Positions 1 to 5,954 of a stretch of 8,022 bases of DNA are shown here, one piece after another (position 1 is the stretch's first letter; the number at the start of each line of letters is the position of its first letter). The stretch is from the NCBI GenBank assembly GCA_938045565.1, contig CALIAZ010000010.1, positions 1-8,022 on the forward strand, in the 5' to 3' direction. The stretch comes from an uncultured Atopobium sp. (GTDB taxonomy: Bacteria > Actinomycetota > Coriobacteriia > Coriobacteriales > Atopobiaceae). The notes under the pieces were generated by a model. It ran no database searches. It was not told where the DNA came from and worked only from the letters and a program-made list of their open reading frames with translations. Position numbers and translations under genes: made by a program.

Positions 1-181
1 ACATGCGAACTCCAATCCGACCGCCCTTGACGGTCCAACTTTTCGTCCGCACCCCTTTTGAGTCGTTCTACACTTTATGAGTTGATTCATGTCTATATGG
101 ATATTCCGAAGATGAGTTAATTATCTTCTAATACGTAAATTCAATGCAATTGAGAATGATATGAGGTTGAAGGCCTGAAAG

Positions 182-548
182 AATCACCAAGTAGAACTCG
201 ACTACCTCATCAGTCCGGATGATGAGATTCTGAGAAACTGCAACGATTTCTTGGAGGTTTGGAGAGTAAAGAATTATGGGCCTTGGGACTGTTTCCAAAC
301 ATCGTTGATATGACGTCCGACAAGCTTGCAGGTCAGGTGAGGGAGCTCTACTCGCCTCATCCGATTGAAGAATACGAGATTGAGAAGATAGATAGGTCTG
401 CTGCTACGGTTGCTCTTGCAAGGATAAGGCTCTGTTTCCAAAGTAGATCGCGGACAACGCGCTCGGGAGGGAGTTCCCGCCGCGCATGCTCGACAAAATC
501 GAGAGGCTCCTTGAACTGCTTGCCGAGCCCGACCCTCAAGGGCAATGA
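182..548 (+). pseudogene. Remnant of an unrecognised gene, broken by frame changes
   Basis: The plus strand reads like protein in three successive frames, with no single usable reading frame. Frame one (about 182-262) contains DYLISPDDEILRNCNDFLE. A second frame (from 226, stop at 559-561) contains LAGQVRELYSPHPIEEYEIE. A third (420-546) contains FPPRMLDKIERLLELLAEP, has an in-frame TAG at 444-446 and ends at TGA 546-548. The three pieces have acidic, amphipathic, natural-looking composition, and their order would make one protein of roughly 120 residues if two frame changes and one stop were repaired. The longest single frame begins at a TTG (259), has no convincing Shine-Dalgarno site, and becomes an arginine- and serine-rich shadow after about residue 55. 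I do not recognise the family. The alternative is chance non-coding DNA. It lies just past the 3' end of the neighbouring minus-strand ATPase. Bases 1-181 upstream are partly A+T-rich and show no gene. Confidence 0.35.
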
Positions 549-562
549 TCACGATCTGTAGG

Positions 563-1918
563 CTATAAACACATGGCCATGTAGAGCGGTAAATACGTCA
601 GGTTTCCCTTGCGGACAAGGTTCTTTGTGTACACAATGAGGCGCTCGTTGACCTTCACGTCGTATTTCTCGGTGAAGTAGTCGAATGACTTGTGACTCTT
701 GTATCCGGATGATTTCACCTCAATGGGGCAAAGGCGCTTGCCACGAACGATCAGGAAGTCGACTTCGTAAGCATTCTCCTTTTTCGACCCGGCCGAGCGG
801 TAGCTGAACCTGTGGAAATAGAGCCCGTGGCCGTTCGCAGCAAGTGCTTGTGCGACGGCGTTTTCGACCACCATGCCCTCGTTGATACCGAGTCGATCCG
901 TGACGAGAGCCTTGTACAACTCGTCGCCGGTCTGGGGGTCGCCCCGCATCATCTGGGTCACAAGTAGTCCGGTATCGCCCAGGTACGCCTTGAAGTCGTC
1001 TCGGTTCTCGTACAGGCCAAGTGCCACCTCGGGGGCGGTCACGTTACAGCAGATGTTGACCATCATCGATTCACGGAGAAAAGAGACCGACCTCGACAAA
1101 CTTCTGGCCCGTGCAGCCTCATCGATGGTTGCGAACTGGAAGCGCGCGTTATGGTGAGAAAGCTGGCTGGGAATAGACTTGAAGACCTCCGCGACGCGGT
1201 CTCCCTCATCTTCATCGTGTTTGCCCAGATCCTCCTCGTAGAGATCGAGGATCGTCCGCTTAATCCTATCGATGCCGGCGAAGTCGTCGCCGTGGACGAG
1301 AAGCTCTACCGCCTGCGGCATGCCGCCGACGGCCATGTAGGTGCGGAAGTCACGCATGATGCGGCGGTGGATGGCGTCGGGCAGGGCCTTGCGCGATTCG
1401 AACGCCTCCCGGATTGCCGGCACGGTTACTTCGTCGTTTGTAGCCCAGAGGAATTCCTCGAAATCCATGGGATACATTTTCGTCCGCTCTTCCTCCGAAG
1501 GTATGAGGATGTCCTTCACGTTCTTGCGTATCGAGATGAGCGAACCAGTCTCGATGTAGTGGTAGCGCCCGTCTCTCACGAGGACCTTGATAGCCTGGCG
1601 GGCCGGCGGATAGAGCTGAACCTCGTCGAATATGATGACGGCGTCGCCCTTGGGCAGACTCTTCCCCTTCAACAGAAACAAGTTTCGAAAGAACGTGTCG
1701 AGATTACCAATGTTGCCAAAGTTCTCGCGTACGTCGATTCCGTCGAGTGAGAAGTCAATGAGCAGATAGTCGGCATAGTTCTCCTGCGCAAATCGCTCTG
1801 CAACGGTACTCTTCCCGATGCGCCGTGCGCCCTCAATCAGTAGCGCTGTCCTACCATTGGAGACCTTTTTCCATTCTGCAATTCTGTCGTACGCCTTACG
1901 CTTGAAGAAAGTGGACAT
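563..1918 (-). CDS. AAA ATPase with C-terminal DUF4143 nuclease-like domain
   Basis: This 451-residue protein has the usual length and layout of the AAA_14/DUF4143 family (annotated as ATP-binding or putative archaeal-type ATPase). An N-terminal P-loop domain carries Walker A GARRIGKST (residues 30-38), Walker B AVIIFDE (93-99) and a sensor-like ETGS (123-126). GGMPQAV (198-204) marks the family's middle segment. The C-terminal domain has D387 in YEVDFLI and E400/K402 in PIEVKSS, a PD-(D/E)XK-like arrangement. There is no signal peptide or membrane segment, so it should be cytoplasmic. The ATG at 1916-1918 is preceded by GAGGGG (1921-1926 on the opposite strand), which supports this start. 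Members of this family are widespread, often multicopy, and their cellular role is not established; a nucleic-acid or mobile-element role is inference. It appears more G+C-rich than the flanking DNA and stands alone, next to a broken relative (1958-2539). All key motifs are intact, so it is probably functional. Confidence 0.88.
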   Translation of the reverse strand: MSTFFKRKAYDRIAEWKKVSNGRTALLIEGARRIGKSTVAERFAQENYADYLLIDFSLDGIDVRENFGNIGNLDTFFRNLFLLKGKSLPKGDAVIIFDEVQLYPPARQAIKVLVRDGRYHYIETGSLISIRKNVKDILIPSEEERTKMYPMDFEEFLWATNDEVTVPAIREAFESRKALPDAIHRRIMRDFRTYMAVGGMPQAVELLVHGDDFAGIDRIKRTILDLYEEDLGKHDEDEGDRVAEVFKSIPSQLSHHNARFQFATIDEAARARSLSRSVSFLRESMMVNICCNVTAPEVALGLYENRDDFKAYLGDTGLLVTQMMRGDPQTGDELYKALVTDRLGINEGMVVENAVAQALAANGHGLYFHRFSYRSAGSKKENAYEVDFLIVRGKRLCPIEVKSSGYKSHKSFDYFTEKYDVKVNERLIVYTKNLVRKGNLTYLPLYMAMCL

Positions 1919-1957
1919 TGCCCCTCATTTGCCGAAATCGATAAATGTTAATATCTA

Positions 1958-2539
1958 TTATTGCACGAAAACTGAAAATGTATATAGAGGTTTGTGTACG
2001 AAAAGGAAAAATTTAAGATCTTCGACAGCCTTACCAGCAACCGATAGAGACACCTGTGTGTAGGTGTATCCCTCGTCGACTCTTCGTGCAATGAAGTCGC
2101 CTTCCAATTTTCCAATCTACCCGACACTCATGCGATAGTCCTTCGACATCAGGTACGTAAACACTACGTTCTCAAGAAGTGGACCATAATCCATCGTTGC
2201 ATTGACATTGCGGGCAAAGTAATTTCCTATGTCGGCGAGATAGTACTTTTCGCCACCTTGCAGTGAACGTTTTGACTTCATTTCAAAGCGGTCACAGTGG
2301 TAGAGCAGCTTTGCATTTACCAGAAGTTTGATATAACTTGCGAGCGTCTCGCGCTTGATGAGGACTCCCTGCGTGTTGCGCAGGTACCCCGCGATGCCGG
2401 TCAGGTTCGTTGGCGCTGCAAAGTTATTAATGATGTAGCTCATCACCTTTTTAAAGATGGACCGGTTGCGTATTTTGTGGCGCGAGCGGATGTCCTTGTC
2501 GATAATCTTGCCGACAATTTCCTCAGCGACCGTCTGCAT
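1958..2539 (-). pseudogene. Broken C-terminal half of a second DUF4143 ATPase
   Basis: The minus strand from 2539 encodes a recognisable DUF4143 region: DIRSRHKIRN, FKKVMSYIINNF, ETLASYIKLLVNAKLLYHCD, then GEKYYLADIG and LLENVVFTYLMSKDY. This matches the winged-helix and nuclease-like part of family members of the type that carry an ATPase domain before it. Three defects are visible. First, no Walker A or B lies upstream: the preceding in-frame codons do not resemble the family and soon meet a stop, so about 200 residues are missing. Second, an amber codon (2117-2119) interrupts the frame exactly where the family has its GK(x)G...DF motif. Reading through it continues as IGKLEGDFIARR and YTYTQVSLSV, the expected next segment. 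Third, homology fades at about 2000 and the frame ends at TAA 1958-1960, before the usual C terminus. It is a different subtype from the intact neighbour, so not a simple tandem duplicate. The intact gene's promoter probably lies in or beside its 3' end. Confidence 0.8.
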
Positions 2540-2682
2540 GAGACAAGAATTTCGGATACACGAACCAATAGATGGGCTTCTCGCCCCACCAAGGCTCTCT
2601 TGTTTTAATGCGTTTCCAAAGCTACTATGGTTTTAACAATCTGCCGGAGCCTTTGGCAAGCGCTGGTGCGAGAAGGGATTAG

Positions 2683-2820
2683 GTGCATGAAGAACTAGCG
2701 ATACTCATAAACCCGAATTCACGTAACGTCGCCGACGGCTATCACGGGTGCAGCATCGCTTATTCATGTCTCAACACACCAAATAACGATATCTTTGCAG
2801 TTAGATATATTCAAAGTTAA
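2683..2820 (+). CDS. Possible 45-residue leader or remnant ORF
   Basis: A GTG at 2683 lies 5 bases after AAGGG (2673-2677) and opens a 45-codon frame ending at TAA 2818-2820; a TAG sits immediately upstream. The product begins HEELAILINPNSRNVADG and matches no family that I recognise. Its stop lies 62 bases before the ABC-F start codon, so it could be an upstream leader peptide, as some antibiotic-responsive ABC-F genes have. However, the best promoter (TATAAT at 2835-2840) lies downstream of it, and it contains several codons that look rare (ATA, CTA, AGA). Chance is a serious alternative. The rest of 2540-2840 holds nothing else that I can support. Confidence 0.22.
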   Translation: MHEELAILINPNSRNVADGYHGCSIAYSCLNTPNNDIFAVRYIQS

Positions 2821-2840
2821 ATACAGTTGAAGCTTATAAT
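2810..2840 (+). promoter_or_regulatory. Candidate promoter of the ABC-F gene
   Basis: A perfect TATAAT (2835-2840) stands 42 bases before the ATG at 2883. The best -35 is only a weak TTCAAA (2810-2815) at a long 19-base spacing. The surrounding DNA is A+T-rich and lies directly upstream of a gene start, which favours a real promoter, but the weak -35 leaves doubt. An alternative, TTTGCA (2794-2799) with TTAAAT (2817-2822) at 17 bases, is possible. Confidence 0.4.
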
Positions 2841-2874
2841 TTGCATGCTGCTCCGCATAGCCTTCGGCAGAACC

Positions 2875-2879
2875 GAGGT
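2875..2879 (+). promoter_or_regulatory. Ribosome binding site that fixes the ABC-F start
   Basis: GAGGT lies 3 bases before the ATG at 2883. The reading frame is open further upstream to a TTG at 2841, but that codon has no Shine-Dalgarno sequence, falls immediately after the TATAAT, and would add 14 residues unlike the ABC-F N terminus. The ATG is therefore preferred. Confidence 0.65.
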
Positions 2880-2882
2880 AAC

Positions 2883-4415
2883 ATGCAGCTTAATCTATCG
2901 AATATTGAATATTCTTATCCGTTGGCAGCTGAACCTACTATACGCAATGTGACCGCTACGCTTCCTGCGGGCTGGACTGGTTTTGTCGGCGAAAACGGCT
3001 CCGGAAAAACAACACTTGCGCGTGTCGTGTGTGGCCTTCTGCAGCCTGATGCGGGAGTTGTGAGCCCTTCGCTTTTCTCGACATATTGTGCTCAAAGCAC
3101 AGAGGAACCTCCAGGCAATCTCGAAGACTTTGCTGTGACTTACGATCGGGCAGCAATAAAGTTGAGAAACGAGTTGTCCATCGGAGACGAGTGGCCTTGG
3201 CGGTATGACACGCTCTCGTGTGGACAACAGAAGCGACTCCAGGTTGCGTGTGCACTGTGGTCCGCTCCCGATGTGCTTGTTGTTGATGAGCCCACCAACC
3301 ATGTAGACGCATCCACTCGGCATGCTTTGTTTACAGCGTTGTCAAAATTTAAAGGTGTTGGCGTACTCATTTCACATGACCGAGAATTGCTTGATGCGCT
3401 TTGTTCGCAATGTCTGTTTATAACAAACGGTACAGCTACTATGCGGCCTGGTGGGTATTCGCAGGCATCTTCGCAGGTAGCTTTAGAGCGTTCAAGTGCA
3501 ATTCATGCTCGAGACATAGCACAAAAAGAGAAGGCACAAATAGAGCAAGAAGTTCAACGTCGTAGAGAAGAAGCGTCTCGGGCACAAGCACGTAGGAGTG
3601 GAAAGGGTATTGCAAAGAACGATAGTGATGCAAGGGCAAAAAAGCGCCACTACATTATTTCTGGTCAAGATGGAAAGGCGGGCAAGTTGTCCGCTCGTAT
3701 ACAGAGCAGGCTTGAAAAAGCAGAAGATAACGTTGCTAATAGTAAAGTTGAAAAACGGTATGACGCTCACGTGTGGCTTGACACCGAACCGAGTAGAAGA
3801 AAGGTTCTCTTTAGGATGGAACCTGGCCACATTTCCGTTGGTGAGTCTTTGCTTAGTTTTCCAGCACTTTTTATCGGCAATACAGATCATATTGGACTTG
3901 TTGGAGACAATGGATCTGGTAAGACTACTTTGGTTAAGAAAATTATCGCGAGCATTTCCGCTGATACGAGCTCTATTGATGCAACCTTTGCAAATACAGG
4001 TCGCGCCGACACAAGGGTACTGTATATTCCTCAGGAACCGGATATGCTGCAGAAAGAAAAAACGTTGAAAAAAATGAGAGAGCTTACTAGCGCCCAGCGT
4101 GGACAAGTGCTTTCCATTGTGGCGCAGCTCAACTCAGATCCAGATTGTATTCTTGAGGGGGATGCCGTAAGTCCGGGTGAAATGAGAAAGCTCATGCTTT
4201 CGTTAGGGATTTTGGAATCACCTGAGTTTCTTGTGATGGATGAGCCAACGAATTATCTTGACCTTGGATCCACAGAGGCTCTTGAGCGACTGCTGTCCGC
4301 ATATCCTGGGGCGCTTTTACTTGTTTCTCACGATGCGTCTTTAGTGAGTTCGGCTACGTCTACAACCTGGAGAATACAAAAGTCAGAGGATGGCTATGAG
4401 CTTACGGTCGGTTAA
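2883..4415 (+). CDS. ABC-F family ATP-binding protein
   Basis: This is a 510-residue soluble protein with two complete ABC cassettes and no transmembrane domain, the layout of ABC-F proteins, which act at the ribosome rather than in transport. Cassette 1 has Walker A GENGSGKTT (36-44), Q-loop Q71, signature LSCGQ (111-115), Walker B with DEPTNHVD (135-142) and H-loop H165. A highly charged linker (about 195-300), rich in K, R, E and Q and predicted helical, is the interdomain region that in the family reaches the peptidyl-transferase centre. Cassette 2 has Walker A GDNGSGKTT (341-349), Q384, the variant signature SPGE (430-433), DEPTNYLD (453-460) and H483. Both Walker B glutamates are present, so both sites should hydrolyse ATP. 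Known members include translation factors and antibiotic-resistance ribosome protectors (Vga, Lsa, Msr types). I cannot say which kind this is. It appears monocistronic. Confidence 0.9.
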   Translation: MQLNLSNIEYSYPLAAEPTIRNVTATLPAGWTGFVGENGSGKTTLARVVCGLLQPDAGVVSPSLFSTYCAQSTEEPPGNLEDFAVTYDRAAIKLRNELSIGDEWPWRYDTLSCGQQKRLQVACALWSAPDVLVVDEPTNHVDASTRHALFTALSKFKGVGVLISHDRELLDALCSQCLFITNGTATMRPGGYSQASSQVALERSSAIHARDIAQKEKAQIEQEVQRRREEASRAQARRSGKGIAKNDSDARAKKRHYIISGQDGKAGKLSARIQSRLEKAEDNVANSKVEKRYDAHVWLDTEPSRRKVLFRMEPGHISVGESLLSFPALFIGNTDHIGLVGDNGSGKTTLVKKIIASISADTSSIDATFANTGRADTRVLYIPQEPDMLQKEKTLKKMRELTSAQRGQVLSIVAQLNSDPDCILEGDAVSPGEMRKLMLSLGILESPEFLVMDEPTNYLDLGSTEALERLLSAYPGALLLVSHDASLVSSATSTTWRIQKSEDGYELTVG

Positions 4416-4468
4416 CGTATCGTTTTTATGTGACGGACTATTGTAATAACAGTGCAAAGGACGGTACT

Positions 4469-4528
4469 GTGACGGAGCAAAAGCAGAAGACAGAGCTTGA
4501 CCTAAACATTCCTCCTAAGTCTGAATAG
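4469..4528 (+). CDS. Possible 19-residue small ORF or gene stub
   Basis: GTG at 4469 follows AAAGGA (4456-4461) at a 7-base spacing, a very good Shine-Dalgarno arrangement. It encodes the hydrophilic peptide VTEQKQKTELDLNIPPKSE before TAG 4526-4528. It begins 53 bases after the ABC-F stop and ends 10 bases before the convergent araC-type stop. The Shine-Dalgarno sequence falls in the loop of a short ACAGT/ACTGT stem (4449-4470). The peptide looks like the cytosolic N terminus of a larger protein, so this may be the 5' stub of a gene cut off by the incoming regulator. A chance frame cannot be excluded. I do not recognise a family. Confidence 0.3.
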   Translation: MTEQKQKTELDLNIPPKSE

Positions 4529-4538
4529 TGGGCAATCA

Positions 4539-5582
4539 CTATTTCTTTCGGAACTCTGAGGGTGTCATGCCCGTTTCGCGTTTGAATGCGGCAGCAAATT
4601 TACTCGGATTGCTGTACCCAGCCTCACATGCCGCAATCGAAACGCGTTTTCCCTGCATGAGTGTTTCCTTGGCTAAGTGGATTCGCTGTCGACGCGCATA
4701 CGAAGCAATTGTCATGCCGTACATTTTTTGGAAATAACCGTTAAGCGTGGTTGCGGAAATGCCCATATCAGAGGCTATGTCTCGCGCGTCATGAGGCTGG
4801 GTGGGTGAGGATTCTATTAAATCGTGTGCTGTCTTTGCCATGTGCAGCTGTGCCGGTGTAAGCAACGTTCGCGGTTTAGCCAAGTTGTAATCGCGACGAG
4901 AGAGCGCCCAAAGAAGCTCAAGTACTGCGAGCTTTGCTTGTACCCAATCGCTTGATTGGGCTGCAGAACCCGCACGTTTCATCTGGGCTATAAGCTCCTT
5001 GTCGCCTGAAAATATTGCCGACGGACCTGCCTGACTCCATGTATAAACTACGTCGTTTCCCGGTTCACGCAAAAGACTAAATTCAGGTTCATTGAGAACC
5101 TCGGCGCATACAAATACTTCGATGCCAACGTATCGTGCAAGGGGATAGCGAAACGAACGAGGTAGCTCGTAGCTTCCATTTGACGTATGAGAAAAGCTCA
5201 CGCATACATCGGTTTCACTTACTACGGCAACACCTGCGTGAGGGATATCGGTTTCGCAACGACCTTCGATGCAGTAGTTAATTGAAAGCCACTTGTCGGC
5301 ATCTGAGTTCTCGGTACTTCTCGGAACTGAATTGGACTTGGTGACGTTTTTAATATGCTCCACAATATCGTTTCCGGAAAACTGACTTCCTGGCATCATG
5401 CTTGGGCATTCTTCGCATGCAAAATCTACCAAACACACCACAACATGAGGAGAAAGTATATACCCCGTCATCGTACCTTTTCCGATAGGGTTGGATAGTT
5501 TTAGTTCCACCACACGCTCATTTGGGAAGGAAAGCGTCATACCCTTACGAATAACTAAATCGGATAGCAATGAGTTTTTCAT
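4539..5582 (-). CDS. AraC-family transcriptional regulator, divergent from feoAB
   Basis: This 347-residue protein has a C-terminal AraC/XylS DNA-binding domain with two helix-turn-helix motifs. The first is at about 266-288 (DIASDMGISATTLNGYFQ). The second is at about 312-338 (VSIAACEAGYSNPSKFAAAF), followed by the hallmark ending GMTPSEFRKK. The N-terminal part (about 1-170) contains INYCIEGRCE (101-110), a segment seen in AraC regulators with a cupin-like sensing domain. A CEEC motif at 56-59 plus C50, C104, C109, C127 and C159 make it cysteine-rich. The ATG at 5580-5582 has AGGA close upstream. It is divergently transcribed from feoA over 147 bp, which suggests it controls iron uptake. 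AraC regulators near iron genes (PchR type) are known, but the ligand here is unknown. It ends 10 bases from a tiny convergent ORF and has no visible terminator. Confidence 0.87.
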   Translation of the reverse strand: MKNSLLSDLVIRKGMTLSFPNERVVELKLSNPIGKGTMTGYILSPHVVVCLVDFACEECPSMMPGSQFSGNDIVEHIKNVTKSNSVPRSTENSDADKWLSINYCIEGRCETDIPHAGVAVVSETDVCVSFSHTSNGSYELPRSFRYPLARYVGIEVFVCAEVLNEPEFSLLREPGNDVVYTWSQAGPSAIFSGDKELIAQMKRAGSAAQSSDWVQAKLAVLELLWALSRRDYNLAKPRTLLTPAQLHMAKTAHDLIESSPTQPHDARDIASDMGISATTLNGYFQKMYGMTIASYARRQRIHLAKETLMQGKRVSIAACEAGYSNPSKFAAAFKRETGMTPSEFRKK

Positions 5583-5620
5583 AGATTCCTGCCTTATTTT
5601 CCGTTAACAATACCTCCGAG

Positions 5621-5650
5621 ATATGGAGCTATTTTAGGATAAATGGAGTT
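5621..5650 (+). promoter_or_regulatory. Direct repeat, candidate AraC-type operator
   Basis: ATATGGAGCT (5621-5630) and AAATGGAGTT (5641-5650) agree at 8 of 10 positions and are spaced exactly 20 bp start to start, about two helical turns. AraC-type regulators commonly bind direct repeats in this register beside the -35 element. The second copy ends at the candidate feoA -35 (5649-5654). Assigning these sites to the divergent regulator is inference. Confidence 0.4.
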
Positions 5651-5677
5651 GCATATATCTAACTTCTTGGATATTCT
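5649..5677 (+). promoter_or_regulatory. Candidate feoA promoter with palindromic operator in the spacer
   Basis: TTGCAT (5649-5654) and TATTCT (5672-5677) are separated by 17 bases and form a plausible though weak sigma70-type promoter 52 bases before the feoA start. The spacer is almost filled by the imperfect palindrome 5655-5674, of the form ATATCnAAnnnnTTnGATAT, with 7 of 10 base pairs symmetric. A dimer bound here would block RNA polymerase, the usual geometry of a Fur- or DtxR-type repressor. It does not match the textbook Fur or DtxR consensus closely, so the identity of the regulator is open. Confidence 0.4.
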
Positions 5678-5729
5678 CCTTAATTAACAGGTGTTTAGCA
5701 ATACATCTTACGCGATTAAAGGGAATAAC

Positions 5730-5954
5730 ATGAAACTCAATGAAATGGAAACGGGACAAAAAGGGGTAATCACATCCGTTTTGGGGACAGACCGCTTCGT
5801 GTCACGCGTAACGGCCATAGGGCTTACCGAAGGCTGTTCCATTGAAATGGTGCAGAACGCCAAACGGAGGCCGCTTCTTGTATTTGAACGAGACAGTGTG
5901 GTTGCGATTGATCGTGCCGATTGCAAAAACATCGAAGTGGAGGTTCTCTCATGA
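5730..5954 (+). CDS. feoA: Ferrous iron transport protein A
   Basis: FeoA is a small cytosolic SH3-like protein that partners the FeoB channel for Fe2+ uptake. This one has 74 residues, the normal length. The family pattern is visible: an N-terminal KLNEMETGQKGVI, then RVTAIGLTEGCSIEMVQ (26-42) covering the conserved glycine turn, then LLVFERDSVVAIDRA (49-63), the strand-loop-strand that ends FeoA domains. The ATG at 5730 is chosen because AAAGGGA (5718-5724) precedes it at good spacing. The frame is open back to a GTG at 5691, but that would add 13 residues unlike FeoA. Its TGA overlaps the feoB ATG (ATGA, 5951-5954), so the two genes are probably translationally coupled. The assignment is firm from sequence pattern and neighbour together. 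Confidence 0.9.
   Translation: MKLNEMETGQKGVITSVLGTDRFVSRVTAIGLTEGCSIEMVQNAKRRPLLVFERDSVVAIDRADCKNIEVEVLS

Noticed and set aside
19..35. GACCG/CGGTC stem with a 7-base loop, possible terminator or repeat end
   Set aside because: The stem is only 5 bp and no T-run follows on either strand; it is too weak to call from a single copy at the window edge.
1151..1750. 199-codon open frame on the plus strand
   Set aside because: It lies wholly antisense to the intact ATPase, whose Walker motifs and nuclease-like residues prove the minus-strand frame.
2297..2608. 103-codon plus-strand frame
   Set aside because: It is antisense to the DUF4143 remnant, which has recognisable family sequence; the plus-strand product resembles nothing.
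2841..2882. Earlier TTG start for the ABC-F gene
   Set aside because: It has no Shine-Dalgarno sequence, immediately follows the TATAAT, and the added residues are not ABC-F-like; ATG 2883 has GAGGT upstream.
3492..4106. 204-codon minus-strand frame inside the ABC-F gene
   Set aside because: It is a shadow frame; the plus strand carries every ABC motif in order.
5680..5687. TTAATTAA palindrome upstream of feoA
   Set aside because: It is a short A+T-only palindrome in A+T-rich intergenic DNA, expected by chance; the longer 5655-5674 palindrome is the better operator candidate.
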